Part shown: piece after piece, positions 1 through 8,279 of the stretch
Numbering within the stretch: the first letter of the stretch is position 1
Layout: each line of letters opens with the position of its first letter
Assembly: GCF_002939885.1 (NCBI RefSeq)
Contig: NZ_MDED01000016.1
Span: 39,734 to 103,733, forward strand
DNA from: Xanthomonas cucurbitae
GTDB lineage: Bacteria; Pseudomonadota; Gammaproteobacteria; Xanthomonadales; Xanthomonadaceae
Reading direction: 5' to 3'
DNA: 64,000 bases
Notes under the pieces: model-generated
The model's database searches: none
The model's input: the letters and a program-made list of their open reading frames with translations, nothing else
What the model was told of the DNA's origin: nothing
Translations under genes and position numbers: made by a program

Positions 1-256
1 CGCACCGGTGGACACCACCACGCTGCAGCACGCACAGCGGCTGTATGCGGCGTGCGCGGCGTTCGAGGTGGATATCGGCGCGGCAGCCCTGCAGTTCCCG
101 CTGGCCCATCCGGCGGTGACCACGGTGGTGGCCGGCATGCGCAACGTGGCGGAGGTGCACTCGGCTGCCACCCGCCTGCAGGCGTCCATTCCGGCCGCGC
201 TGTGGCAGCATTTGCGCGACGGCGGCCTGCTCGCCGCAGACCTGCCCACGCCATGA
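1..256 (+). CDS. Aldo/keto reductase, C-terminal part (probable L-fucose 1-dehydrogenase)
   Basis: The reading frame is already open at the left edge and ends at TGA 254-256, so only the last 84 codons are present. The visible part matches the C-terminal barrel and cofactor region of aldo/keto reductases: a segment on extra helper helices, then a hydrophobic stretch ending in a VVAGM-type turn, as in D-threo-aldose 1-dehydrogenases. The stop overlaps the next start by ATGA, so translation is probably coupled. From its place in a fucose cluster I infer oxidation of L-fucose to L-fuconolactone with NAD(P)+. The N-terminal catalytic Tyr/Lys/His lie outside the window, so substrate and activity cannot be judged here. 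Confidence 0.8.
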   Translation, partial: APVDTTTLQHAQRLYAACAAFEVDIGAAALQFPLAHPAVTTVVAGMRNVAEVHSAATRLQASIPAALWQHLRDGGLLAADLPTP

Positions 257-1125
257 ACCGCGTCGATGCGCATCTGCATTTCTGGCACCTGGCCCGTGGC
301 GACTACGGCTGGCTGACGCCTGCGCTGGCGCCGCTCTACCGCGACTTCGCCCCGCACGATGTGAGCGCGGCGCTGGACGCGGCTGGCGTTGGCAGCGTGG
401 TCGTCGTGCAGGCGGCCGCGACAGAGGCGGAAACCTGTTACCTGTTCGAACTGGCGCGCGATGAGCCGCGCATTGCCGGCGTGGTGGGCTGGGTGGATTT
501 CGCCGCGCCCGATGCCGCCGCGCGCATCGACGCACTGGTGCGTGCCGGCGGCGGCCTGCTCAAGGGCTTGCGTCCGATGGTGCAGGACATTGCCGATGTG
601 CAGTGGCTGGCAAGTGCCGACCTCGACGCCGCCTTCGATGCAATGCTCGCCCACGAGCTGGCGTTCGATGCATTGATCCGTGCCGCCCATGTGCCCGCAT
701 TGCAGGCGCGCCTGCAGCGCCACCCGGGATTGCGCGTGGTCGTCGATCACGGCGGCAAGCCGCAGATCGCCGCGGGCGAGTTCGTCGCCTGGGCGGCCGG
801 CATGGCGGCGTTGGCGCAATCTCTCCATGTGCATTGCAAACTGTCCGGCCTGCTCACCGAAGCGGCACGCGGCGCCGGCATGGATGCGCTGGAGCCGTAT
901 GTGGCGCATCTGTTCGCACGCTTTGGCGCGCACCGCCTGCTCTGGGGCAGCGACTGGCCGGTGCTGACCCAGCGCGCGGAGTACGCGCAGTGGCTCGGCC
1001 TCGCACAGCAACTGGTCACGCAGCATGCGCCCGGGCACACCGATGCGGTGTTCGGCGACAACGCACGCACGTTCTATCGTCTGCCACGGCCGGCGGCCCC
1101 CACCTACGGAACCTCATCGGTATGA
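253..1125 (+). CDS. Amidohydrolase, probable L-fucono-1,5-lactonase
   Basis: This 290-residue protein belongs to the COG3618 amidohydrolase (TIM-barrel) group of sugar lactonases. The N terminus carries the HLHFW metal-binding motif (about residues 7-11). A DHGGKP segment lies mid-protein and WGSDWPV near the end provides the conserved Asp. The ATG at 253 was chosen because it overlaps the upstream stop (ATGA) and puts the HxH motif at the usual distance; longer readings of the frame are low-complexity. It overlaps the following dehydrogenase by ATGA as well. In the fucose pathway this step opens L-fuconolactone to L-fuconate. The family is clear; the substrate rests on the neighbours. Confidence 0.88.
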   Translation: MNRVDAHLHFWHLARGDYGWLTPALAPLYRDFAPHDVSAALDAAGVGSVVVVQAAATEAETCYLFELARDEPRIAGVVGWVDFAAPDAAARIDALVRAGGGLLKGLRPMVQDIADVQWLASADLDAAFDAMLAHELAFDALIRAAHVPALQARLQRHPGLRVVVDHGGKPQIAAGEFVAWAAGMAALAQSLHVHCKLSGLLTEAARGAGMDALEPYVAHLFARFGAHRLLWGSDWPVLTQRAEYAQWLGLAQQLVTQHAPGHTDAVFGDNARTFYRLPRPAAPTYGTSSV

Positions 1126-1892
1126 CCCTCTCTGCTTCCACCGCTTCCACTACGCGCCTGCATGGCAAGCGCTGCCTGATAACCGCCGCCGGCGCCGGCA
1201 TCGGCCGCGAAAGCGCGCTGGCCTGCGCGCGCGGTGGCGCGCAGGTCCTCGCCACCGATATCGACGCTGCCGCGCTGCAGACGCTGGCCGCCGAATCCGA
1301 CACGATCACCACGCAACTGCTCGACGTCACCGACGCCTCGGCGATCGACGCGCTGGTGGCCGCACACGGCCCGTTCGATGTGCTGTTCAACTGCGCCGGC
1401 TACGTGCACCAGGGCAGTATCCTGGACTGCGACGCGCCGGCGTGGCAGCGTTCGTTTTCGATCAACGTCGATGCGATGTACTACACCTGCAAGGCGGTGC
1501 TGCCGGGCATGCTCGAACGCGGCGCCGGCAGCATCGTCAACATGTCCTCGGTGGCCTCCAGCATCAAGGGCGTGCCGAACCGCTTCGCCTATGGCGTCAC
1601 CAAGGCCGCCGTGATCGGCCTGAGCAAGGCGATTGCCGCCGACTACGTGGCCCGGGGCGTGCGCTGCAATGCGATCTGCCCCGGTACCATCAAGACGCCG
1701 TCGCTGGGCGAGCGCGTCAAGGCACTGGGCGGCGACGAACAGGCGGTTTGGAAGAGCTTCACCGACCGCCAGCCGATGGGTCGCCTGGGCGAGGCGCGCG
1801 AGATTGCGCAGCTGGTGGTGTACCTGGCCTCGGACGAATCCTCGTTCACCACCGGCCAGACCCACATCATCGATGGCGGCTGGTCGAACTGA
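1122..1892 (+). CDS. SDR dehydrogenase, probable 2-keto-3-deoxy-L-fuconate dehydrogenase
   Basis: A 256-residue classical short-chain dehydrogenase. The glycine-rich cofactor motif TAAGAGIG is at residues 21-28, NCAG at 90-93, catalytic Ser 142/143, and the Tyr157-x3-Lys161 pair lies in YGVTK. The IKGVPNRF segment before the Tyr is typical of the BDH2-like subgroup that holds the Xanthomonas fucose-pathway enzyme. The start at 1122 overlaps the lactonase stop. In the known X. campestris route this enzyme oxidises 2-keto-3-deoxy-L-fuconate to the 2,4-diketo acid, the substrate of the next gene product. Oxidation of L-fucose itself is an alternative, but the aldo/keto reductase upstream makes that less likely. 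Confidence 0.87.
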   Translation: MTLSASTASTTRLHGKRCLITAAGAGIGRESALACARGGAQVLATDIDAAALQTLAAESDTITTQLLDVTDASAIDALVAAHGPFDVLFNCAGYVHQGSILDCDAPAWQRSFSINVDAMYYTCKAVLPGMLERGAGSIVNMSSVASSIKGVPNRFAYGVTKAAVIGLSKAIAADYVARGVRCNAICPGTIKTPSLGERVKALGGDEQAVWKSFTDRQPMGRLGEAREIAQLVVYLASDESSFTTGQTHIIDGGWSN

Positions 1893-1948
1893 GCGCGCGC
1901 GGCATCCGATAACGCCTCCTCCATTCCTCACCTGCAAGGGAAGACAGC

Positions 1949-2806
1949 ATGAAACTCGTACGCGTTGGCGCCGAAGGCCACGAACGTCCCGGCCTGATCG
2001 ATGCACAAGGTCGCATCCGCGACCTGAGCGGTGTGATCGACGATGTCGCCGGTGAGCATCTCACCAACGCCGGCCTGGATAAATTGCGCGCGCTGGATGT
2101 GTCCGCGCTGCCGGTGATCGATGACCAGCCGCGCTACGGCGCGGCCGTGGGCCGTATCGGCAAGTTCATCTGCGTGGGGCTGAACTACGCCGACCATGCC
2201 GCCGAATCGGGCATGGACGTCCCGACGATGCCGATCCTGTTCATGAAAGCCACCACCGCGGTGTGCGGCCCCAACGACACCGTCATCATTCCGCGCGGCT
2301 CGCTCAAGAGCGATTGGGAAGTGGAGCTGGGCGTGGTGATCGGCGATGTGGCGCGCGATGTGGCGGTGGACCAGGCGCTCAACCATGTTGCCGGCTATGC
2401 GGTCATCAACGACCTGTCCGAGCGCGAATTCCAGCTGGAACACGGCGGCCAATGGGTGAAGGGCAAGAGTGCCGACACCTTCGGCCCGATCGGTCCGTGG
2501 CTGGTCACCCGCGACGAGGTGGCCGACCCGCAGAACCTGTCGATGTGGCTGGAGGTCAACGGCCACCGCTACCAGAACGGCAGCACCCGCACGATGGTGT
2601 TCGGCGTAGCCGAACTGGTCAGCCACATCAGCCGCTACATGACGCTGATGCCGGGCGATGTCATCAGTACCGGTACCCCGCCGGGCGTGGGCCTGGGACA
2701 GAAGCCACCGGTCTACCTCAAGCCGGGCGACGTGATGGAACTGGAGATCGAAGGCCTGGGCCGCCAGCGTCAACCGGTGGTGGCGCATCCGCGCGATACG
2801 GCCTGA
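1949..2806 (+). CDS. Fumarylacetoacetate hydrolase family protein, probable 2,4-diketo-3-deoxy-L-fuconate hydrolase
   Basis: A 285-residue FAH-fold protein. The metal site is visible as Glu124 and Glu126 in SDWEVELG and Asp155 in INDLSERE; Lys100 lies in the FMK segment. The C-terminal STGTPPGVG loop is characteristic of the family. In the X. campestris fucose route this enzyme hydrolyses the diketo sugar acid to pyruvate and L-lactate. A 56-nt gap follows the dehydrogenase gene, with an AAGGGAAG-like ribosome site just before the ATG. Older annotations would call it a 2-hydroxyhepta-diene-dioate isomerase or ureidoglycolate lyase; genomic context argues for the fuconate step. Confidence 0.88.
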   Translation: MKLVRVGAEGHERPGLIDAQGRIRDLSGVIDDVAGEHLTNAGLDKLRALDVSALPVIDDQPRYGAAVGRIGKFICVGLNYADHAAESGMDVPTMPILFMKATTAVCGPNDTVIIPRGSLKSDWEVELGVVIGDVARDVAVDQALNHVAGYAVINDLSEREFQLEHGGQWVKGKSADTFGPIGPWLVTRDEVADPQNLSMWLEVNGHRYQNGSTRTMVFGVAELVSHISRYMTLMPGDVISTGTPPGVGLGQKPPVYLKPGDVMELEIEGLGRQRQPVVAHPRDTA

Positions 2807-2891
2807 CGCCCATCGACCTTCCCAGCACCTCGGCCGCCATGAGAGCGGCATGCGGCGGGGGCATGGCAATGCATCGGTGCGACGCAATCGG

Positions 2892-2918
2892 AGCCCCTGC
2901 CCTCTCGGCAGAGGGGCT
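2892..2918 (+). promoter_or_regulatory. Intercistronic GC-rich hairpin
   Basis: GCCCCTGCC and GGCAGAGGGGC can pair with a two-base bulge around a CTCT loop in the 181-nt gap between the FAH-family gene and fuconate dehydratase. No U-tract follows, so I read it as an intercistronic or attenuating hairpin, not a strong terminator. Function is inference. Confidence 0.35.
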
Positions 2919-2987
2919 TCAGCGCACCTGGCTATTCCCGTTTCTGTCCGTTCGTTCTTATTCCACCTTCCACCGCCCAGGACTTCC

Positions 2988-4310
2988 ATGAGCACCATCG
3001 TCGCCCTCGAAACCCACGACGTCCGCTTCCCCACCTCGCGCGAGCTCGATGGGTCGGACGCGATGAATCCCGATCCGGATTACTCGGCCGCCTATGTCGT
3101 GCTGCGCACCGATGCAGGCAATGACCTGGCCGGCTACGGCCTGGTATTCACCATCGGCCGCGGCAACGACGTGCAGACTGCGGCGGTGGCTGCACTGGCC
3201 GAGCATGTGATCGGCTTGCAGGTCGACGAGGTCGTTGCCGATCTCGGTGCCTTTGCGCGCCGGCTCACCAATGACTCGCAACTGCGCTGGCTGGGCCCGG
3301 AGAAGGGCGTGATGCACATGGCCATCGGCGCGGTCATCAACGCTGCCTGGGACCTGGCTGCACGCGCGGCAAATAAGCCGTTGTGGCGCTACATCGCCGA
3401 GCTCACGCCCGAGCAGCTGGTCGACACCATCGACTTCCGCTACCTCACCGATGCGCTCACCCGCGACGAAGCGCTGGCCATCCTGCGCAATGCGCAGCCG
3501 CAGCGCGCGCAACGCATCGCGCAGTTGATCGCGCAAGGCTACCCGGCCTACACCACTTCACCCGGCTGGCTCGGCTACTCGGACGAAAAGCTGGTGCGCC
3601 TGGCCAAGGAAGCAGTCGCTGATGGCTTCCGTACCATCAAGCTCAAGGTCGGCGCCAACGTGCAGGACGATATCCGCCGCTGCCGCCTGGCACGCGAAGC
3701 CATCGGCCCGGGCATCGCGATGGCGGTGGATGCCAACCAGCGCTGGGATGTAGGCCCGGCGATCGACTGGATGCGCCAGCTGGCCGAATTCGACATCGCC
3801 TGGATCGAAGAACCCACCAGCCCGGACGATGTCCTCGGCCACGCCGCGATCCGCCAGGGCATCGCCCCGGTGCCGGTCTCCACCGGCGAACACACCCAGA
3901 ACCGGGTGGTGTTCAAGCAACTGCTGCAGGCTGGTGCGGTGGACCTGATCCAGATCGATGCCGCGCGCGTGGGCGGGGTCAACGAGAACCTCGCCATCCT
4001 GCTGCTGGCCGCCAAGTTCAACGTCCGCGTGTTTCCGCATGCCGGTGGCGTGGGCCTGTGCGAACTGGTGCAGCACCTGGCCATGGCCGACTTCGTCACC
4101 ATCACCGGCCAGATGGAAGACCGCGCGATCGAATTCGTCGACCACTTGCATCAGCATTTCCTGGACCCGGTGCGCATCCGCCATGGCCGCTATCTCGCTC
4201 CGGAGGCGGCGGGCTTCTCCGCCGAAATGCATGCCGCCTCGATTGCGGAATTCCGCTATCCGGATGGACGGTTCTGGGTTGAGGATCAAGCGGGCAGTGC
4301 CGAGGGCTGA
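2988..4310 (+). CDS. fucD: L-fuconate dehydratase
   Basis: A 440-residue enolase-superfamily enzyme of the mandelate racemase group. Counting from ATG 2988, the acid/base lysines of the KxK motif are K218 and K220, the metal ligands are D248, E274 and E301, and H351 lies in FPHAGG. These are the positions described for the X. campestris L-fuconate dehydratase. It dehydrates L-fuconate to 2-keto-3-deoxy-L-fuconate with Mg2+. The ATG at 2988 gives the family length; the longer reading frame upstream passes through the intercistronic hairpin and is rejected. It is the last gene of the rightward fucose operon and is followed by a repeat block. Assignment is strong because every catalytic residue is present. 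Confidence 0.96.
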   Translation: MSTIVALETHDVRFPTSRELDGSDAMNPDPDYSAAYVVLRTDAGNDLAGYGLVFTIGRGNDVQTAAVAALAEHVIGLQVDEVVADLGAFARRLTNDSQLRWLGPEKGVMHMAIGAVINAAWDLAARAANKPLWRYIAELTPEQLVDTIDFRYLTDALTRDEALAILRNAQPQRAQRIAQLIAQGYPAYTTSPGWLGYSDEKLVRLAKEAVADGFRTIKLKVGANVQDDIRRCRLAREAIGPGIAMAVDANQRWDVGPAIDWMRQLAEFDIAWIEEPTSPDDVLGHAAIRQGIAPVPVSTGEHTQNRVVFKQLLQAGAVDLIQIDAARVGGVNENLAILLLAAKFNVRVFPHAGGVGLCELVQHLAMADFVTITGQMEDRAIEFVDHLHQHFLDPVRIRHGRYLAPEAAGFSAEMHAASIAEFRYPDGRFWVEDQAGSAEG

Positions 4311-4320
4311 ACACGTACGT

Positions 4321-4618
4321 CCCTCATCCGCCCTGCGGGCACCTTCTCCCGCTCGCGGGAGAAGGGAGTCTTCGGTCTTCGGCAGGCTCAGCTATGCGGG
4401 TGGGCGCTTTGGGGGCTGAGTCTTCGGCCTTGCGAAGCACCGAACGCAGATCACCCCCTTCTCCCGCTCGCGGGAGAAGGGAGTCGTCGGTCTTCGGCAG
4501 GCTCAGCTATGCGGGTGGGCGCTTTGGGGGCTGAGTCTTCGGCCTTGCGAAGCACCGAACGCAGATCACGCCCTTCTCCCGCCTGCGGGAGAAGGTGCCC
4601 GCAGGGCGGATGAGGGCG
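4321..4618. repeat. Inverted-repeat-bounded block with a 115-bp tandem duplication
   Basis: Bases 4321-4351 and 4588-4618 are inverted copies of each other (CCCTCATCCGCCCTGCGGGC followed by ACCTTCTCCCG). Between them a 115-bp unit starting with CTTCTCCCGCTCGCGGGAG at 4343 is repeated at 4458, and a partial third copy begins at 4573. Each unit start is itself a short palindrome. The block fills the space between fucD and the convergent mutarotase gene and could end transcription from both sides. Related single or paired units occur at about 11816-11965, 54457-54500 and 54836-54880. Confidence 0.85.
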
Positions 4619-4620
4619 CG

Positions 4621-4980
4621 CTACCTCTGCGCCTCGATCGCCTCGCTCAGCGCAAAGATCCGTCCGGCCTGGCGCCACTTCTCACCTGGCTCACTGCCAG
4701 GAAGCGGTTTCTGAAACCGCCACATCAAGTCTTCCCACGCCTGGATGCGCGGGTCGGACGCATCGCGCGCGGCCTTGGCGGCCGGATCGTAGTGCGCGCT
4801 CACCTGCATCAGCATCACCAACCGGTCGCCGCTGCGAAAGATCTCCAGTTCCTCGATGCCGGCCTGCCGCAGCGACGCCACCACTTCCGGCCACACCTCG
4901 GTGGGTTGATGCCAACGTTCGTACTCGGCGATCAAGGCCGCATCGTCGTGCAGGTCCAGCACATAGCAAAGACGCGGCAT
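4621..4980 (-). CDS. L-fucose/L-rhamnose mutarotase (RhaM family)
   Basis: A 119-residue small dimeric alpha/beta-barrel protein of the L-rhamnose mutarotase family. It interconverts the anomers of a 6-deoxy-sugar so that transport and oxidation are not limited by spontaneous mutarotation. The LDLHDD segment near residue 10, the EYERWHQPTEVWPEV segment and MWRFQKPLP near the C terminus carry the family's conserved His, Trp and acidic residues. ATG 4980 is chosen because AGGAGCCTGAGC directly precedes it and the conserved PRLCYVLDL segment starts there. It lies two bases after the fucP stop, so the pair is cotranscribed. The X. campestris homologue is assigned to L-fucose. Confidence 0.88.
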   Translation of the reverse strand: MPRLCYVLDLHDDAALIAEYERWHQPTEVWPEVVASLRQAGIEELEIFRSGDRLVMLMQVSAHYDPAAKAARDASDPRIQAWEDLMWRFQKPLPGSEPGEKWRQAGRIFALSEAIEAQR

Positions 4981-4982
4981 GC

Positions 4983-6284
4983 TCAGGCTCCTGCCACGAT
5001 GGGCGCCGTGCGATGCGCACGCACGGCAAACACCAGGATCACCGCAAAGCACGCCCCCGGCACGGCCATGGCCCAGTGGATGCCGGCCAGGTCCGATACC
5101 GCGCCCATCAGCGCGGTGAGCAGCGCACCGCCGATGATGGACATCACCAGCAACGAGGAGCCCAGCTTGCGGGCATCGTCATGCATGCCGTCCAAGCCCA
5201 GTGCAAAGATGGTCGGGAACATCACCGACATGAACACGCTGGCCGCCACCAGGGCGTACAGCCCGGTCCATCCCGGCAAGGCGATGGCGACGGCGCACAG
5301 CAGCAGGTTGATCGTGGCAAAGCTGGCCAGCAGCCTGGCCGGTGCCAGGTAGCGCAGCAGCGCGGTACCGATGAAGCGCCCGGCCATGAACAGCACCAGC
5401 GAGATGGTCAGGTAGGTGGCTGCGGTCTTTTCCGGTGTGCCCGGCACCGCATCCTGCAGGTAGCGGATCAGGTAACTCCAGATCCCGACCTGCGCGCCCA
5501 CGTAGAAGAACTGCGCCACCACCGCCAACACGAACCGGCGGTTACGCAGCAATTCGCCAAAGCGCGCGCGCCTGGGTGCCTGGCCGTCCACGGCATCCGG
5601 AGCGCCGGTGGGAAAACGCACCAGCGCAATCAGGATCCCCCACAGCACCACCACCACGCCGATGACCAGATACGGCGTCTGTACCGCCGCCGATTCGGTG
5701 GCGAAGAACGCTTCGCGCGCGGCCGGTGCCATCGCCGCCAGCTCGGCCGGGCTGTGCTCCACGCCGGAGAAGATGAAGTGCTGGCCCACCAGCACGCCGG
5801 TGATCGAGCCCAGCGGGTTGAACGCCTGGGCCAGGTTCAGCCGCCGCGCCGCGCCATCGGCCGGGCCGAGCACGGTCACCAACGGGTTGGCGGTGGTCTC
5901 CAGGAACGCAAGCCCGCTGGCGATGACGAACAACGCCAGCAGGAACAGCCAATAGGTGTGCACCTGCGCGGCGGGATAGAACAGGAACGCCCCGCATGCA
6001 TACAGCAGCAGGCCAAGCACCACCGCAGCCTTGTAGCTATAGCGGCGCATGAACATCGCCGCCGGCATCGCGAACACGAAATAGCCCATGTAGAAGGCGC
6101 TCTGCACCAGCCCGGCCTGCAGGTCGGTCAGTTCGAAGGCCTTCTTGAACTGCTTGATGAGGATGTCGTTGAGGTTGTTGGCCATACCCCATAGAAAGAA
6201 CAGGCTGACGATCAACACCAGAGGCACCAGGGCGGTACGCGCCAGGTTGCCGCGCGGTGACGCGGCAATGTCACTGTGATGCAT
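4983..6284 (-). CDS. fucP: L-fucose permease (MFS, FucP family)
   Basis: A 433-residue major facilitator with about 12 membrane segments. The N-terminal FFLWGMANNLNDILI motif is the signature of the FucP/GlcP group, and FLETTANPLVTVLGP follows in the next helical hairpin. It should import L-fucose by proton symport. The start at 6284 leaves about 20 polar residues before the first helix; further upstream the frame runs through the promoter and operator and is not credible. It heads a leftward two-gene operon with the mutarotase and is divergent from the IclR regulator gene, which probably controls it through the palindrome at 6357-6387. Confidence 0.93.
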   Translation of the reverse strand: MHHSDIAASPRGNLARTALVPLVLIVSLFFLWGMANNLNDILIKQFKKAFELTDLQAGLVQSAFYMGYFVFAMPAAMFMRRYSYKAAVVLGLLLYACGAFLFYPAAQVHTYWLFLLALFVIASGLAFLETTANPLVTVLGPADGAARRLNLAQAFNPLGSITGVLVGQHFIFSGVEHSPAELAAMAPAAREAFFATESAAVQTPYLVIGVVVVLWGILIALVRFPTGAPDAVDGQAPRRARFGELLRNRRFVLAVVAQFFYVGAQVGIWSYLIRYLQDAVPGTPEKTAATYLTISLVLFMAGRFIGTALLRYLAPARLLASFATINLLLCAVAIALPGWTGLYALVAASVFMSVMFPTIFALGLDGMHDDARKLGSSLLVMSIIGGALLTALMGAVSDLAGIHWAMAVPGACFAVILVFAVRAHRTAPIVAGA

Positions 6285-6356
6285 GCGACCGTTCCCCTCC
6301 CAAGGCTGTGGCGCTTGCGTTGCAATCGAGCGAGCGTACTGCGCGCGCCCACACCA

Positions 6357-6387
6357 TGCAAATATAAAATCTTTGTTTATATTTGCA
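6357..6387. promoter_or_regulatory. Perfect inverted repeat, probable IclR-regulator operator
   Basis: TGCAAATATAAA and its exact reverse complement TTTATATTTGCA are separated by seven bases. This AT-rich element sits in an otherwise GC-rich divergent intergenic region, 73 bp from the fucP start and 79 bp from the regulator start. Its position suggests it controls both genes. Confidence 0.85.
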
Positions 6388-6465
6388 CGCACAGCCTCCC
6401 ATTGACCCCTGCCCGCGTTGCCGGTCCCCCTGGCACGCCGCACCCTGCCCTGGAACCGCAAACGG

Positions 6466-7242
6466 ATGAGCACCGAACCCGCCAAGTACCGCGCACCGGC
6501 CCTGGACAAGGGCCTGGACATCCTGGAGTTGCTGGCGCGCGACGCGCGGCCGATGAGCATGGGCGCGATCTCGCAGGGCGTGGGGCGCTCGCGCGGGGAA
6601 ATCTTCCGCATGCTGCAGGTGCTGGAAGAACGCGGCTACCTGATGCGCGACACCGATGGCGACTATGTACTGAGCAACCGCTTGTTCATGCTCGGCATGC
6701 AGCAGCCGCAGGTGCAGAACGTCACCGAAGCGGCGTTACCGGTGATGCGTCGGCTGGCCGATGCCATCTGCCAGCCCTGCCACCTGGTGGCGCCTTCGGG
6801 CGACCAGATCGTGGTGATCGCGCAGATGGACGTGCCCAGCGACCTGGGCCTGGTGGTCCGGCCCGGCCACCGCCGCCCGCTGGCCCATTCCACCTCCGGC
6901 CTGGTGCTGTTCGCGTTCCAGCAGGCGGATGTGCAGGCGCGCTGGCTGGACGCGCTGGATGCCAGCGCGGTGGCCTACGACCGCGCGCAGTTCGTGCAGG
7001 ACGCCCGGCAGACGCGCCGCGATGGCTATGCCATGCAGGCCAGCGAGGCGGTGGTGGGCGTGGTCGATCTCACTGCCCCGATCCTGCAGCACGGCAGCGC
7101 CACCTACACGTTGACGGTGCCCTTCATCGAACGTCGCCCCGAGCTGGTCAATCCGCACGCGGCCTTGCAGGCCTTGTGCGCGGCCACCGCCGAAATCTCC
7201 GATGCCTTGATGTACCACCCACCACGCGCGCTGGGCAGTTGA
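6466..7242 (+). CDS. IclR-family transcriptional regulator of the fucose genes
   Basis: A 258-residue IclR protein. The winged helix-turn-helix spans about residues 10-75 (ALDKGLDILELLA, then GRSRGEIFRMLQVLEERGYL). The effector-binding domain follows, with LAHSTSGLVLFAF in the place of the usual conserved loop. ATG 6466 was preferred to an upstream in-frame start because the homologous sequence begins at STEPAKYRAPALDKG. It is transcribed away from fucP across a 181-bp region holding a perfect palindrome. I infer that it senses fucose or a pathway acid and represses fucP, the mutarotase gene and possibly the rightward operon; the last has no copy of the palindrome visible in this window. Confidence 0.88.
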   Translation: MSTEPAKYRAPALDKGLDILELLARDARPMSMGAISQGVGRSRGEIFRMLQVLEERGYLMRDTDGDYVLSNRLFMLGMQQPQVQNVTEAALPVMRRLADAICQPCHLVAPSGDQIVVIAQMDVPSDLGLVVRPGHRRPLAHSTSGLVLFAFQQADVQARWLDALDASAVAYDRAQFVQDARQTRRDGYAMQASEAVVGVVDLTAPILQHGSATYTLTVPFIERRPELVNPHAALQALCAATAEISDALMYHPPRALGS

Positions 7243-7369
7243 GCCGGGCATGACACGCCTTTCGCGCCAGCGTGCGAGCACGTACGCACGCTGCAATAGC
7301 CAAGGCTATAAAGATCAGACCGACCTTCGCGTGCAGGCAGAACGCTGGAAAACCGCTTTTGCGTTGCTA

Positions 7370-7500
7370 CACTGCGCGCCCCTTGGGGAGTAGCCTGCGG
7401 CCGCATCGGCGGACGCGCCTGCATCAACATCCTCGGCCATTGCGCCGTGGTGCAGGCAACCCATCGTGGTTTGGCGAGACCAACGACATGCGTGCCTGAC
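7370..7500 (+). ncRNA. yybP-ykoY manganese riboswitch
   Basis: Two conserved internal-loop motifs of the yybP-ykoY class are present: GGGGAGTAGCC at 7385-7395 and GGTTTGGCGAGACCAACGAC at 7468-7487. GC-rich helices lie between them. The element lies directly upstream of the Mn2+ exporter gene mntP, the standard context of this class. Downstream, CCAAC near 7480 can pair with GTTGG near 7505, a possible expression platform close to the start codon. Exact boundaries are approximate. Confidence 0.87.
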
Positions 7501-7553
7501 GATGGTTGGCGCGGGCGCATGCCGTTGTGACCGTGCCCAACCCGAGTGTGTCG

Positions 7554-8129
7554 ATGTCTCCTGTTTCCATCGTGTTGATCGGTTTTGCCATGTCCACCGA
7601 TGCGTTTGCCGCGGCGATCGGCAAGGGTGCGGCCATGCGCAAGCCGCAGTGGCGCGATGCGCTGCGTGCAGGCGTGATCTTTGGCTGCATCGAGGCGATC
7701 ACGCCGGTGATCGGCTGGTTGCTGGGCCGCGCGGCGTCCAGCCACCTGCGGGCCTTCGATCACTGGATCGCCTTCGGTCTGCTGAGCGTGCTGGGGGTGC
7801 ACATGATCGTCGCCGGCCTGCGCACCGCCCCCGACGCGCCCGACGAAGACACCCCGAAAAAGAACGGTCTGCTGGCCCTGGCCGCCACCGGGTTGGCCAC
7901 CAGCATCGATGCGATGGCGGTGGGCGTGAGCCTGGCGTTTCTGGATGTGCCTATCGGCCTGGTGGCGATGGTGGTGGGGCTGTGCACCTTCAGCATGGTC
8001 ACCGCCGGCATCATGCTCGGCCGCGCGCTTGGCGCGCTGATCGGCAAACGCGCCGAGATCCTGGGCGGTGTGATCCTGGTGATCGTCGGCAGTGTGATCC
8101 TCTACGAACACCTCAGCGGCGCCGCGTAG
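7554..8129 (+). CDS. mntP: Manganese efflux pump MntP
   Basis: A 191-residue inner-membrane protein with six predicted helices. The first helix carries the conserved Asp16 in [12 protein letters not shown]. The fourth contains the matching [10 protein letters not shown] motif, reflecting the internal duplication of this family. It exports Mn2+. ATG 7554 was chosen because it lies at the family start ([13 protein letters not shown]); two upstream GTG codons are possible but add residues not expected. Expression should rise with Mn2+ through the riboswitch just upstream. A palindromic repeat 16 bp beyond the stop separates it from the convergent kinase gene. Confidence 0.93.
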   Translation: MSPVSIVLIGFAMSTDAFAAAIGKGAAMRKPQWRDALRAGVIFGCIEAITPVIGWLLGRAASSHLRAFDHWIAFGLLSVLGVHMIVAGLRTAPDAPDEDTPKKNGLLALAATGLATSIDAMAVGVSLAFLDVPIGLVAMVVGLCTFSMVTAGIMLGRALGALIGKRAEILGGVILVIVGSVILYEHLSGAA

Positions 8130-8145
8130 CACACAGCGATTTCCC

Positions 8146-8211
8146 GTAGGAGCGCACCTGGGCGCGAGAAGCGTTATCGATAACGCCTCCCGCGCCCGGG
8201 TGCGCTCCTAC
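8146..8211. repeat. Long palindromic dispersed repeat (GTAGGAGCGCAC family)
   Basis: GTAGGAGCGCAC at 8146-8157 is inverted as GTGCGCTCCTAC at 8200-8211. The centre is the perfect palindrome GCGTTATCGATAACGC (8171-8186). It can form one long hairpin between two convergent genes and may act as a bidirectional terminator. Related half-units are found inside recB at about 58979-59070. Confidence 0.88.
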
Positions 8212-8279
8212 GATGCGTGGCGTGACGATCTGCGCGCGATCGGCACCATGGGTGTTCGGTAATGCCGGCGATACATCCC

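Noticed and set aside
603..1121. The open frame to 603 upstream of the SDR gene as a longer protein
   Set aside because: The extra residues are arginine/alanine-rich shadow sequence over the lactonase gene; the SDR starts at the ATGA overlap at 1122.
4321..4618. CRISPR array
   Set aside because: Only two and a part copies of a 115-bp unit with no unique spacers or cas genes.
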